Source: Choristoneura fumiferana (taxonomy: Eukaryota; Arthropoda; Insecta; Lepidoptera; Tortricidae). From it: a stretch of DNA of 64,000 nt. A program made the translations under genes and the position numbers. The notes under the pieces were generated by a model, which saw only the letters and a list, made by a program, of their open reading frames with translations, ran no database searches and had not been told where the DNA came from. Shown one piece after another: positions 31,015 through 41,795 of this stretch (position 1 is its first letter; each line of letters starts with the position of its first letter). The DNA is taken from assembly GCF_025370935.1 (NCBI RefSeq), contig NC_133477.1:19470164-19534163 (forward strand), in the 5' to 3' direction.

Positions 31015-31965
31015 ATATACATTTTGACGGACTGAGTGTAATTTAATTTAACTTTATTATAATAAGTAGATCTCAATACCTACTTAAGTAGAGTTAGGTA
31101 AATGCCGATGATGTTGTCAGGGGTTTCCTATGTAATAAATAAGGGACCCTTCCATTTCTGTAAAATTTAGACATTAACCTAAGTAATTTTAATTTTTTAT
31201 GTTGTTAAATTTATGATTTAGCGATTTACATAAGCAGGGCCATCTAGTCCACCCTGACGATGACTTTTATTTTAGATCTACGAGATCTACGAACTGCTGT
31301 ATTTTGTCAATAAATTCTATAAACAGCCCACAGTTAATTAAACTAGTATATAAGGATAGTGTCAGAAATACAAGCCCCTTTTTCGCCATAACCGACGGCA
31401 ACGGTCAGACAATTAATCCGTGTTTTTTATTCTTCCCATAATTACCCAAATTTAAGATATGCAAATATTTCTAATTTGCTTTGCTAGCTGTAGTTAGTCT
31501 AATTAATCCGACTCTCTGCTGAATTCAGGATTAATTTCAAAACATCTTGTAAGTATAACACTGTTTGCTATTACGATTTGAGACATTTTAAACTTAATAA
31601 TTTTAAATCACGGCAACGCAACAAAAGAAAATGACAAGACGTAAAAAAAGACTTTCCGATCTATAAACGGGAAAGACTGTCAAAATAACAAACGCAATCC
31701 AAACATCGCTAAAAGTAAAATATGTAATAAAAACAAATTGGATACTGTGTTCAATTATGTTCCCCTCCATTTTATTTAATTTTTCAGTTACATCCCTTGG
31801 CCGGGGAAAAACATGGACTCTCAATTCCGCCTTCAATAAAAATCAACTCCATAATGTCCGACTACGCGGCGCGATCAAATTGTTGGGTGCAAAGCGCAGG
31901 CGCGCGGCGTTTGTAGGCCTACTTTCCAACCAATTTAAAAAAAAAGGAATAAATATAAATATGGA
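31015..31965. other. Unassigned AT-rich sequence
   Basis: No repeat with a second copy and no coding evidence were noticed. Confidence 0.35.
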
Positions 31966-32092
31966 TGTACTTTCAAAATGTAAAATATATATTTTAAAAG
32001 CTTGAGGCACCTATGTACACTACATGGGATTCAGGTTTATTAGTGCCTCAAGCTTTTAAAATGATATTATATTTTACATTTTGAAAGTACTT
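31966..32092. repeat. Foldback, about 45-bp arms
   Basis: tgtactttcaaaatgtaaaa (31966) through aaaagcttgaggcac (32010) pairs with gtgcctcaagcttttaaaat (32043) through ttgaaagtactta (32093). A 32-base loop separates arms differing by a few bases and a small insertion. Possibly a MITE. Confidence 0.8.
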
Positions 32093-32309
32093 ACATATTA
32101 CAGTCTCTAGAACTTAACTATCTATACACACTATCTTATAATGATGAGTATCCACATAAGAGGTAATCCTGAACCAAAAGCATTCTTACTACATACATGT
32201 GACAAATGTTACTTACATTTATTTTTCCTTTTTAGTTCATTTTATTTTTTGGAATAAAAGCTTGTTCTTAAAAAGATTTTTATTTTTTAATTTTATTTTT
32301 AACTTTTTA
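32093..32309. other. Unassigned AT-rich spacer
   Basis: Nothing recognised. Confidence 0.3.
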
Positions 32310-32490
32310 GAGGGTCGGCCATATTCACGCCAACCAAAGTACTCATCACTATGGGTCCCACTGAAAAACAGCGTTGTGGTTTGCCGCAACATTATGCTGA
32401 GAGGGTCCCAATTTATACTATTCGATGTTTTTTTTTAAATTATTATTTCATCCTAACGTGTTTTTCTGTGTATCGAATATGTGTTAATAA

Positions 32491-32533
<43 letters not shown>

Positions 32534-32535
32534 AT
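32310..32535 (+). mobile_element. LINE A 3' end with CT-rich tail
   Basis: gtcccactgaaaaacagcgt, then caacattatgctgagagggt and gtgttaataaatg, lead into a CT repeat tail (32493-32533). Confidence 0.7.
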
Positions 32536-33062
32536 CAATACGAATCAAACGAGCCCAAACTCGATGCCGTTGCGTCGTTTAATTACGGGATTCCTATGGC
32601 CACCTTAAAGCTTCATGACCAGATTAGCTTCATGTCATAATAATAAGGCATTGTCATTCGATTTACACGTGCATGCAAAATTTCAGCTCAATCGGAAACC
32701 GGCAAGTGGATCCAATTTAACTTGCAAGTTTTTGGTAATAAAAAAACATTTTTTATAAAAGTTTTTTTTTGCTGACTGTACTTTTTGTTGACAATACTTG
32801 CATTGTCACACAAACTATATTTGCATACCAAATTTCAAGTCGATGCTATTAACCGTTGAAGAGTTCCGTCCTGCGAAGACGATCCTGGCTGGACTACCAG
32901 AATGCCACTACCAGATTATTGTGTTGTCTGTCACGCGATTTACATAAGTATTCCAAATTTCAAGTCAATCTGACTACTGAAAGTTGTTCAAATTATACCT
33001 ACTTGCAAGATTTGACTACAGACAGACAGATAACGGGACAGGTGAAACTAAATAAATAAATA
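32536..33062 (+). repeat. Dispersed repeat family E, near full copy with AAAT tail
   Basis: From gggattcctatggccacctt through aaaatttcagctcaatcgga, ctggctggactaccagaatg and gggacaggtgaaactaaata to an (AAAT)n tail. The inverted copy at 47083-47395 begins ttagtttcacctgtcccgtt. The A-rich tail suggests a retroposon, oriented plus here. Confidence 0.7.
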
Positions 33063-33232
33063 AAAAGTTTGTAAAAAATTAGCAAATGATTTACTGATAT
33101 AACTGCCGAAAACTTTTGATATCAACGCAGATGCAATATTAATAATATTATGCTCAGTGGGTGTGCTTAAAAGGTCCTGTTCCTTCAGTGATGGTTTTGC
33201 ACCCTTAAAGTCCCTTTGACGTGTCGTGTTTG

Positions 33233-33401
33233 TACCATCAACCAAATAAGTGGTCTATCAATTTTTAAACAAGTTCCTATCTGATGAATATGTCGCTTAA
33301 GTCGAACTTTCAAGTCGACAGACACGTCTATTGGCATTATTGTTTTTCGACATGCAAACGATTATCAACTTTGAGGTGGTAGACCACTTTGGCTGGTTGT
33401 A
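33233..33401. mobile_element. MITE Q, copy 1
   Basis: Ends read taccatcaaccaaataagtg and, reversed, tacaaccagccaaagtgg, giving imperfect terminal inverted repeats of about 28 bp. The interior contains gacagacacgtctattggca. The second copy (45393-45564) is in the opposite orientation. No coding capacity. Confidence 0.75.
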
Positions 33402-33664
33402 CCAGATTTATTGCTAAGAACAGATCAGAAATACATATACAGCTTACAAGTACACACATACTAAACGCGTACATTTCAAGTCGTAGTCGTAGGTTAAGAA
33501 ACACTCTCCCGGCGATACAACTCTTTGTGTGTCTTGGCTTATTCAATATTTTATCTCCATTATGCTCTAAACCTGGGCCCAATTGCATAACAAATTACAA
33601 GCAAAAAGTATGTCATAGTGAATGAATACTATTAGCTCGTTGGCATTTACTATTGGCATATTCA
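33402..33664. other. Spacer with an R-type end
   Basis: tgggcccaattgcataacaa at 33574 matches the terminus of MITE R but lacks the second end nearby. Confidence 0.4.
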
Positions 33665-34012
33665 GACGACCAGGGCCCGATTGCATAACAAAGTACAAGC
33701 TAATATTATTAGCGATTTTGTATTGAAATTCACTAATACTATTAGCTTGTACTTTATTATGCAATTGGGCCCAGATGGCCTAGTGGTTAGAGAACCTGAC
33801 TGAACCTGACTGTCCGGGTTCGGGGTCAGATATTTGTATAAAAAATACGAATGTTTGTCCTTTGGTCTTGGATGTTTAATATGTATTTAAGTATGTATCT
33901 ATCTATATAATTATATTTAGCCGTTGCTTAGTACCCATAGCACAAGCTTTGCTAAGCTTAATTTGGGACTAGGTCAATTGGTGTGAATTGTCCCGTGATA
34001 TTTATTTATTTG
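33665..34012 (+). mobile_element. S3 SINE carrying MITE R in its head
   Basis: The head starts gacgaccag (33665-33673), is interrupted by MITE R, and resumes cagatggcctagtggttaga with A box-like tggcctagtgg and B box-like gggttcgggg. The body contains agtacccatagcacaagctt and ggactaggtcaattggtgtg and ends in a tattt-type tail. Matches 43971-44244 in reverse. The B box here is mutated, so promoter activity is doubtful. Confidence 0.78.
33674..33771. mobile_element. Palindromic MITE R with CAG target duplication
   Basis: A 98-bp near-palindrome starting ggcccgattgcataac and ending ttatgcaattgggcc. It is flanked by cag (33671-33673 and 33772-33774) inside the S3 head, whose uninterrupted form reads gaccagatggcc at 43971-44244 (reverse). 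Confidence 0.82.
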
Positions 34013-34124
34013 TTATGCAATTGGCCCTGGTCGTCTTTCTCCACGATTCTCTCCTGCCTATGCGCCAAAGATATTCCTCTACAGTCTAGGCACAGGTTAA
34101 TAACACTACAAAAATTCACACTTA

Positions 34125-34272
34125 GGACCTGCTCCACCACTCATTGCTCATTGATATTTTTTATGTGACAAATTAATGTGATGCTGTCTCTGTTTATTCG
34201 GACTAAACAAACAGAGACGCCATCACAGATATTTGTCACATAAAATTTACCATTGAGTTGTCAAACAGGCCC
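34125..34272. mobile_element. MITE T with TTA target duplication, copy 1
   Basis: Long imperfect inverted repeats (ggacctgctccacc... / ...caaacaggcc) meet near gctgtctctgttt / aaacagagacgcc. TTA lies on both sides (34122-34124, 34273-34275). A three-base TWA duplication fits PIF/Harbinger-type MITEs. Copy 2 is at 61530-61670. Confidence 0.8.
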
Positions 34273-34833
34273 TTAGTGAGGGAAAGTCTTCACGTCGCGA
34301 CCCGCCCTGACTTGCGCCCTCTCTGAAGACTCACTTGAAGTAAATAAGATTTTCTATACAAAACGTCCCGGGGGATTCTTTCTAGAATTAATCTTTTAAT
34401 GCCTCCTCTACCTTTTTCATTAAAGGGATGATCCGAGGAGTAATTAATTGCAGATATTTTGCTAAAGCAATTCCTTAAGATACTGATTACGAACATTGTA
34501 TTAGGTGGAGCTATTAAGGCTGGTATCTACCTCTGTTGGGGGCTTATGAAAGGTTTCTTTTCGAAGAGTTTGGATTGATTTATTGTGGATTGAAAAGGTG
34601 GAACGCTTTTTTGTGTGTTCTTTACGTGTTATGCATTAAATATTTGGTGTTTTTATCTAGCAGGTTTTGCCTGCGGGCATCAGTTATTATGTTGGTTTGG
34701 TTTTATTATCATGAAATAACGGCGTATTTATATAATTTCTGTGTTTAAGATGCGAATTCTGTATTTTTTTATAGTGGGTTAATACAATGTTAAAAGTCAT
34801 AAGTATAATGATTGAAATAATTATAGCATGCCA
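34273..34833. other. Unassigned sequence
   Basis: No supported features; includes a short gacccgccctgacttgcgcc GC-rich stretch. Confidence 0.35.
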
Positions 34834-35109
34834 TTTTTTTTTATTCGACTGGAAGGCAAACGAGCAAGTGGGTCTCCTGATGGTAAGAGATCACCACCGC
34901 CCGTAAACATCTGAAACACCAGGGGTATTGCAGATGCATTGCCAACCTAGAGGCCTAAGATGGGATACCTCAAGTGCCAGTAATTTCACCGGCTGTCTTA
35001 CTCTTCACGCAGAAACACAACAGTGCAAGCACTGCTGCTTTACGGCAGGATTAGCGAGCAAGATGGTGGTGGCAATCCGGGCGGACCTTGCACAAAGTCC
35101 TACCACCTG
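34834..35109 (-). mobile_element. V repeat, full inverted copy
   Basis: T-run, then attcgactggaaggcaaacg, and ending gtcctaccacctg: the reverse complement of the copies at 9552, 15450 and 22249. Confidence 0.82.
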
Positions 35110-35199
35110 TAATATTTTTTAAGACAGACAGAGTTCTACAGGATGGCCATTTCAAAAGTTCCTGAAAATGTTATGGCTTACATTTAACATTAAAAAAAT

Positions 35200-35458
35200 A
35201 TACAAAATGAAGTGGCAATAGACAGGCCACATCGCTCGAAGAACAGATAACCGTTGGGGGAGAAAAGTCCTCGAGTGGCGACCACGAACCGGAAGACGAA
35301 GCGTTGGCAGGCCTCCCACCAGGTGGACTGACGACATCGTGAGAGTAGCGGGAAACCGGTGGATGCAAGTGGCGAGTTGTCGTTCATTGTGGCGTTCTAA
35401 GGGGAAGGCCTTTGTCCAGCAGTGGGCGTCTTCCGGCTGATGATGATGATGATGATAC
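35200..35458 (+). pseudogene. LINE B 3' end with GAT tail
   Basis: Reads MKWQ, an in-frame stop, TGHIARRTDNRWGRKVLEWR, then GRRSVGRPPTRWTDDIVRVA and VQQWASSG, followed by a stop and (GAT)n at 35439-35456. One of the cleaner LINE B C-termini here; the early stop and 5' truncation make it dead. Minus-strand ORFs over it are shadows. Confidence 0.8.
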
Positions 35459-36039
35459 AACATTATGGATTGCGAACAGGACCCTTCAAAAGTGTCTGTT
35501 CAGCTAATTCTTTTGGGATTTGAAAATCTCCCAGAAAAGTAGATATAAGTGTTAGATGTGTCATTAATTAAAGATTTAATAAAATTGGGAACTGTAGAAG
35601 AAAAACTATATAAAAACTGGCTACAACATGCCAAGTCGGCAGTGTTTCCCAACAAAACACAGAAAAACATTATCTCTCCACACACCATTTCCTTTCACTT
35701 TGCAGAAGCTAATTTGTAAAAGCAATGGGTAATTTGGTACCCCATGCATACTTATCGCTTTCAATTAAAACTTTGTGACGAGGGTAGCGCCTCCTAGCGG
35801 CTGTTTTGTACAATTAAACTTGGGGCTAGTGAGCGTGTGGATGTGTGGTTTTGCAGGTTTTAGGGTTCCTCAGGGAATTGGCAAAAACGGCTCCCTGGAG
35901 TTTCGCCGTGGTTTATTAGCTCAGAAAATCTTGGTTCTTGAAATTTGTTATTTGGCATCATAAATCAACAAAAGCCTTAAGACGTCCACAGTTGAAATAA
36001 CCAACTCAAAGCACAGAATAACAAATAGTACAAGTAGTC
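35459..36039. other. Unassigned with a family D fragment
   Basis: 35855-35915 (ggttttagggttcctcaggg, then gtttcgccgtgg) is a left-end fragment of family D. The rest is unassigned. Confidence 0.4.
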
Positions 36040-36235
36040 AAAGTTGAAAAACCTCTGACATTGTCATTTCAAGGTTCAATATCTTAAAAATGGCTAGAAC
36101 GATTTCGATGAATCATACCTTAAAACAACCACAAGAAAACTCGCTTTCACTTTCAAAAACCGCACTGCAATTGGTCTATCTGTTTGAGAGCTACAATGCT
36201 ACAGACATACATATTTGTGTCCAACTGCAATGCAA
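36040..36235. repeat. Family F, diverged copy
   Basis: acattgtcatttcaaggttc, then accgcactgcaattggtcta and gtttgagagctacaatgcta, in the order of family F. Confidence 0.6.
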
Positions 36236-36384
36236 AATTGAAAAATTATGCAAGGTGGACAATTGACAATAGGCGTCTTATTGCTTCAAAACGATCTTTT
36301 CCAGTTAACAATTTTATATAGGTAGAAACAAATAGAAAGAGGAAAAGAAAAATGAAAATTGATAATCCATACTTCATATTATAA

Positions 36385-36563
36385 ATGCAAAAGTGTGTGT
36401 GTTTTTAAGTTTGTCCGTCTTTCACGTCGAAACGGAGATTTATGGAGGAGTTTATGGGCCAGAGAGTGACATAGGCTACTTTTTATCCTGAAAAAATGCA
36501 CAGTTCCGGAACAGCGCGCGATAACCGAATACCACGCGGGCGAAGCCGCAGGCAAAAGCTAGT
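36385..36563. repeat. Family Z, inverted copy
   Basis: gtccgtctttcacgtcgaaa, then agagtgacataggctacttt and cgcgggcgaagccgcaggca, ending aaaagctag: the reverse complement of 19735-19935. Confidence 0.78.
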
Positions 36564-37077
36564 AATTAATAAAGACCTCTTCCTTGGAACGAAAACTTGC
36601 TACCCGTATGCATCGGTTGCCCGGAACTCTTGCAGTGCCCTATCCTACCGTCTACCGACTGCGCCATGTAAAAAAGGCATTATAGGAACGCGACAATCAA
36701 ACACAGCGTTCACGCCTGACAGCATTTATTATTTTATTTTGTCTTCCCTCCGCGTGCATTTAGTCTTCACACTCTTACACTCACTGGTTTCATGATAATA
36801 CAGCAATGATCCACCCAGTGGTATGCCTGCTAAAGCTGCGTCTTTCCGATCATGATTGCCACTCGAGAGCCAACTTACATTTTCTTTGAGGTATGTCGAT
36901 GATTTTATAGGTCTTTGGCGAATTTCCGTATTGCGAATTCTATCGCGCGAATAATCGTAGAGCATTTACCTCGCGATAGCTGGTTGTATAACTGTTGAGT
37001 TTCAGATACCTGTGGTACATAGATTAAAATTTTAAAATATTTTCCCTGTGGTGGCAAGTGTCTGGTGTCAAATAAAT
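36564..37077. other. Unassigned sequence
   Basis: No coding or repeat evidence. Confidence 0.35.
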
Positions 37078-37140
37078 TATGTATGTATGTAAACTCTTTA
37101 TTGTACAAAGGAAAAGAAACAAAATACAATTGACAAACTT
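37078..37140 (-). repeat. LINE 3' tip (inverted)
   Basis: tgtatgtatgtaaactcttt followed by attgtacaaagg is the reverse of a ...tacaataaagagtttacata-type LINE end with a TACA-like tail. Confidence 0.45.
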
Positions 37141-37224
37141 GTTATTAAATTTTTCAAAAATATCGCCGATTTGCGGTAACCATTTTTCGGTTCAAGGATC
37201 CGTTCTGAGCTTTTCAGAATTTAT

Positions 37225-37325
37225 GTGCGAAAGTGCATTTGAAATTTACCATGAGCTTCACGGTGAGGGAAAAAATCGTAAGGAAACTTGAACTGAACAC
37301 AGTTACGAAGAATTTCAATGGCGTT
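37225..37325 (+). repeat. S1 body fragment
   Basis: gcatttgaaatttaccatga, then gcttcacggtgaggg and gaagaatttcaatgg match the middle of S1. Head and 3' block are missing. Confidence 0.6.
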
Positions 37326-37374
37326 ACATAGTTAAAAATCTTAATAGGAACCTAGGTATAAACCTATAGTATCT

Positions 37375-37505
37375 GCAGGGCTATACAAAACTCGTAACTC
37401 GAAGTTCGTGTCGTGCGGTCCCTCTGACACTTATACTATTTAATACGAGAGCGAGAGGGACCGCACGACACAAACTTCGAGTTTCGAGTTTCGTAGTAGC
37501 CCTGC
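37375..37505. mobile_element. Palindromic MITE P1, copy 2
   Basis: Arms 37375-37425 and 37453-37505 pair over about 50 bp (gcagggctat... / ...gtagtagccctgc) with a few mismatches and the same taatacgaga centre as 30166-30282. It extends slightly further than copy 1. Confidence 0.85.
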
Positions 37506-37889
37506 TGACTGTGATCCCTGTAACGAAGCACGTATGCTTTGCACCCGATCGCATGCAACAACCGAGCCATAGTAAATCAAAAGGGGTTTGTAATTCGGTT
37601 AGGCCCCAAGGCCGGAGGCCCGGGGGCTCGGGGGCCGGGGCCTCGTGTTTGCCGGTCTCAGACAATTTGCATTCGGAACTTGCGTTTGCTTTGCCTTTAG
37701 TTTGTATTGTTTCTAGTTCACAACCAAAATAGTGAAGTTTAAGATTACGTTTGTATGCTCAGTTGATTGGTTGGGGAATGGTAGGAATGGTAGGATGTTT
37801 TTTGTGTTGGTTACAGTGACAGGCGTGCTGATTGTTTGTGGTTTTGTCTGTCTGTAACAGTTTCTAATGATGCATGGTTTGGGAAACTC
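37506..37889. other. Unassigned, with a GC-rich patch
   Basis: 37598-37650 (ggccccaaggccggaggccc and neighbours) is strikingly GC- and CpG-rich in an AT-rich setting. No ORF over it has family support. Confidence 0.35.
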
Positions 37890-38632
37890 CACAACGTCTT
37901 TTCGTCCTAAATTCTTCAGTGCTATAAAGACGAGAGTCTTCAACCAGTCTGTGTTGCCTAACATATGGATCCGAGACGTGGTGCTTTACTATCTATTTAC
38001 TATAGAAATAGAAATAATTTATTTGCTCGAATAAGTGCGGTTACTTACAGATTTTATAAATTATATTAGGCCATGCGTACTCAACCTTCAACCAGGTTTG
38101 CAAATTATCAAGTACTTATATTATCAATGACCATTTTTTATCCATTCAAAAACTAAATACTAAATAATAAAATAAAGTTATTATTAAACATAAAAATATG
38201 ATTAAATAAAAAATAGTATTATTAAATTATTATTAAACATTCATTATTATTTTGTCATAGATAGATATATTTGCATGTTATGGGACCATCGTCAGAAGAC
38301 ACATTTTTTTTATCAAGGACTTATCTACTCGTCTGTTTTTGGCCTCAGGCGACCCCAGGGCTGGCAACCTCTCGCAAAGATTAAGAATAACAGTTCAGAG
38401 AGGTAATGCTGCCAGTGTCTTGTGGTCAATGCCTGAGGCAGCAAATTTGGGTGACATCTTTATTTTGTAACATTACTTTAGTTTATATATAGTTTTAGTT
38501 TTGGATGTTAGAACCTGTGACAAATAAAAGTTTCTGCTCTTATAGCACAATAAACATGTTATAGGCCTTATGAATAGGCTCTGAGTTGTTCAGCGAGCTA
38601 TGGAGAAAGCTATGCTAGGGTGTCAGCAGGGC
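37890..38632 (+). pseudogene. LINE B fragment interrupted by about 570 bp
   Basis: 37890-37988 reads like SLKTRVFNQSVLPNIWIRDV and 38560-38632 continues with ...QRAMEKAMLGC. The uninterrupted equivalent is 43520-43640 (VFDQ... then QRAMERAML). The stretch between holds other LINE ends. Confidence 0.65.
37990..38559. mobile_element. Insert inside LINE B, with LINE N C-terminus
   Basis: Begins with an inverted LINE tip (agaaatagaaataatttatt). 38325-38470 encodes, on plus, NLSQRLRITVQRGNAASVLW followed by MPEAANLGDIF and a stop; then a 3' UTR with gacaaataaaag. The QRGNAAS motif is familiar from a lepidopteran LINE polymerase C-terminus, clade not certain. Confidence 0.55.
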
Positions 38633-38790
38633 TACTACGAAACTCGAAACTCAAAGTTCGTATCGTACCGTCAAATACACAGTTCCCGAGGGAAAGAGGG
38701 AATATCGTACCGTAAAAATACACAGTTCTCGAGGGAACAGCGCGCGATAACCGAATTCCACGCGGGCGAAGCCGCGGGCAAAAGCTAGTT
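38630..38790. repeat. P1 left arm joined to a family Z fragment
   Basis: 38630-38668 is one P1 arm (gggctactacgaaactcgaa). 38690-38788 is inverted Z (gaacagcgcgcgataaccga, cgcgggcgaagccgcgggca). The shared cacagttc-cgaggg segment appears twice. Confidence 0.7.
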
Positions 38791-39305
38791 TATGTATAAA
38801 TCTAATTTCTTTTTCGTTATTCCAGTTACAAATCCAGTTGTTTGCTCGGTAAAGTAACTAAATAAAGGTGAACAAAAAACGGCGGATACCTAAAAAATTT
38901 AAATAAATGAGAGTGCCACTCAACTTGGACCCATCAAATATTTGTAACGTATTTTTTGTTTGCATTATACATTAGGCAAATGGAAATTATGCATTACGTG
39001 GCTAAGGCAAGCGCTACCCCTGGACACGATAATAAATAACAATTCTCTTGAGTAAACACTTCACAGGTCATATGTTTGAATTTCCATGGAAGTGTGTATA
39101 CAACATCTTCGTATTTCAGCACACCGAACATATCTTGAACATATAGTTTCTTTTACGTTTTTGTAATGAAATTTGACCTTTTTAAAGAGATACGATGCAA
39201 AAGAAAGGTGAAGACTAAAGGTTGATGGTATATGCATGATTTGTGATTTTGTTAGCTTTTGTCTGTTTTTTATTTATCGGGGACAAGAGTGATACAGTTG
39301 CTGCT
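38791..39305. other. Unassigned AT-rich sequence
   Basis: Nothing recognised. Confidence 0.35.
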
Positions 39306-39446
39306 GAATGAAACTGAATCGCGTAGGTACCCGGGTGGAACCTTTGTGCTACTAATATCATGTTAACATCCGATACATCTGCCAAAGAAATTATAGGGTA
39401 ATTGATTATAAAAAGGTTCCACCTTGGTACGTGATTCATTTTCCTT
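39306..39446. repeat. Foldback MITE U
   Basis: Left arm gaatcgcgtaggtacccggg-tggaaccttt pairs with right arm aaaggttccaccttggtacg-tgattcattttc, about 35 bp with indels. One arm plus interior recurs at 47560-47610. Confidence 0.7.
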
Positions 39447-40840
39447 GACGGTGTACTACTAGTATGATTATGAGCTACGGCAATGGTTTTAGTAGTTTTT
39501 TTATCTATACACTGAAGTCGTGTGTAGAGGATTAATACCAAAAGAGCAATTACCAATGCTTAAACAAATCAATGCACTTCGGTTACATGATATTTTTATA
39601 GGTATGTCGTAGTGTTCTATTATTCCAATAATTTATTTTAAAAGTTAACTAAGTATTCGTTCAGTATACAGAAAACCCTCAGCTAAAAACTTAAACAACC
39701 GCAAGCAAAGTGAGAGCTATAAATAAAAACAGTTTTAAGACTAAGTGTAATAAATAACCGTTATTTCTTTTGAAGGGGTTTCCATGTAAAAAATAAATTG
39801 CACGGGTAGAATAGCCACCTAGGAAGTAAATCAGGCGTTATAAACAACCGTAATAGACTGTCACATTCATATTTCAAGCTTGAGCTCGACATACCAAATT
39901 AGTTTGTCTCCCGCGACACGGTATTCGTTTCTGTAAAGTCTTTATCATTTCCATCAGCTTATGACCTCCTGGTATTTTTGTTGTGAACGTTTTGAGAGCT
40001 TATAGCGACTTGTTAAACCTATATTATTATTTAGCATGACATTTTCATAATTTTTTACCTCACTAAACTTAGCTTAACACTAAATCAAGATTTTCATGGT
40101 AGCCTGTGAAACCTAAATCTATCTATTATTCTACTCGACTTAAAAAGAGGAGGAAATTATCGTGTCTACGGCCTGATTACTAAGAATTCCCACACCAAAT
40201 TACAAAATGCTTTTATTTTCATCTTGCTGACAGGAGTTCAGACCTACGTTGCAAAATTAAAAGGATTCCGTCTTTAACATAAATACTGCCCTTCCAGCAT
40301 CTAGCTTCATTCGTCTAGATCTTCATCGCTCAGTCATTCACTCTAACTAAAATTATATTATGTTTAATGAAACTGACTCTCCTAGAAATTCCGGTCCTGA
40401 AAGGACAGTTTAATACAAAATATCTTTATGATTTAATCGCGCGTGGTTTATTATTAGTATTCAGAACAACAATGGCAATATATTGCGACCCGTCTACTGC
40501 AATCAGGCGAAAAACCAACTTATCCAATAAGAATTGACGGCGGTATTCCGACGCGGGGGGCGACGTTGATGCGATTTGAACAATGGACTGAAAAAATGTG
40601 TGACAGGTCTGTGAGGATTGACGAATAATGGTTTATGTAATGTTTATGTGTGTAATGTGTATATGTTTGTGTTGATAGTGGTACAACTATTATTGTAATA
40701 ATTATAATTTATTTCGGACTTAATCCATAGCGGGTTAGTAACAGTGGATGTACTTAATCTAAATAAACGGTTAATAGTTATTTGTGTCACAAAGGAGCAA
40801 AATGGTGTATTTACGGCGAGGGCGTACATGTAACCAGAAT
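39447..40840. other. Unassigned AT-rich sequence
   Basis: About 1.4 kb without a supported repeat, ORF or RNA. Confidence 0.35.
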
Positions 40841-40923
40841 GTAGCGAAGGATTCTGCAATAGAATCCTGAGCGTAGCGAGGGATTCTAAAGTAGAATCCT
40901 GAGCGTAATAAGGGATTCAAGTG
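40841..40923. repeat. 32-bp tandem repeat with a hairpin in each unit
   Basis: Units start at 40841, 40873 and 40905 (third partial). Each reads gtagcga-ggattct...agaatcctgagc, so aggattct and agaatcct pair within the unit. Confidence 0.8.
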
Positions 40924-41509
40924 TTCACGCCCAAGATGAAAATAATTTTGCTCCCGAGTGGCTCATACAACTTTTCACACCGAGCATTAAGAAACTTGAA
41001 AAAAATATTCTAAATATTATTAAAGAACAATCAGCATAGAAAATGGCGTGGCTATACAATTATCAACTTCAAAAAATGGCATTTGCAATAAAACACTTAG
41101 AAAAGCCTTGAACAGAAAAGTTGCACTTTGCTCCCTCTCGTCAGGGAGGAAAAGTTACTTTTCTGAAGGAGAGATGTGAAAAAAATATTGCCGCTCTGTA
41201 TCATTTGCTGCAGCCTTGTTTGCTCTTGAGTGCGGGGGCCTTGTTTGCTCTTTACGACGATATTCTTAATATGTAAAAGAACCTCAAAGTTTTTGTATAT
41301 TTTTTTTCTAATGTTAGTTTGGCCAAAACTTGAATATTTTTTTCTTTCTCCTTTGTTTTAAAATTTTATTAACCACGCTCATGTTCCTGTTACACTATAA
41401 ACAAATATAATGTTGGTTGATAGAACAAAATAAACAGAGACAGCTTCAGAAATGTCACTTAAGAAAACAGAAACGTGACAGATAATTGTGAAACATACGG
41501 TAAGACTCT
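40924..41509. other. Unassigned AT-rich sequence
   Basis: cttgtttgctctt occurs twice (41216, 41240). Otherwise nothing recognised. Confidence 0.35.
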
Positions 41510-41795
41510 ATTTCGTCGTTCATCAACGTTGGGTAGTCACCTGATGGTAAGTAAGCACCACCGTAGACACCCGCAACTTGAGATGATTGCAGATTTTTTG
41601 CCAGCCTAACTAGAAGGCACGTATTTCCCTTGGCTTCGCTGTAGGAAACCGCGTAACTGATTGAGCCAGGCAATCTGCAAACAGGGGGATATGGTAGGAG
41701 ATCGTACGGATGTGTCCGCCTCTACCACCGACGCGGACGCCTCAATGTGACCACGACCGGTCTGCCAAGAGCAAAACGACAAAGAAGAAGAAGAC
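41510..41795 (+). repeat. LINE 3' ends: V-like block and GAA-tailed LINE O
   Basis: 41524-41600 (gtagtcacctgatggtaagt, then caccaccgtagacacccgca) resembles an inverted retroposon 3' end. 41650-41795 reads forward as GCVRLYHRRGRLNVTTTGLP then RAKRQ and ends in (GAA)n, a LINE 3' end I recognise loosely. Confidence 0.5.

Noticed and set aside
37598..37650. CpG island promoter
   Set aside because: Very short GC-rich patch with no downstream gene; insect CpG richness is not a reliable promoter mark.
40841..40923. CRISPR-like repeat array
   Set aside because: Units are contiguous with no unique spacers, and the setting is a eukaryotic genome.
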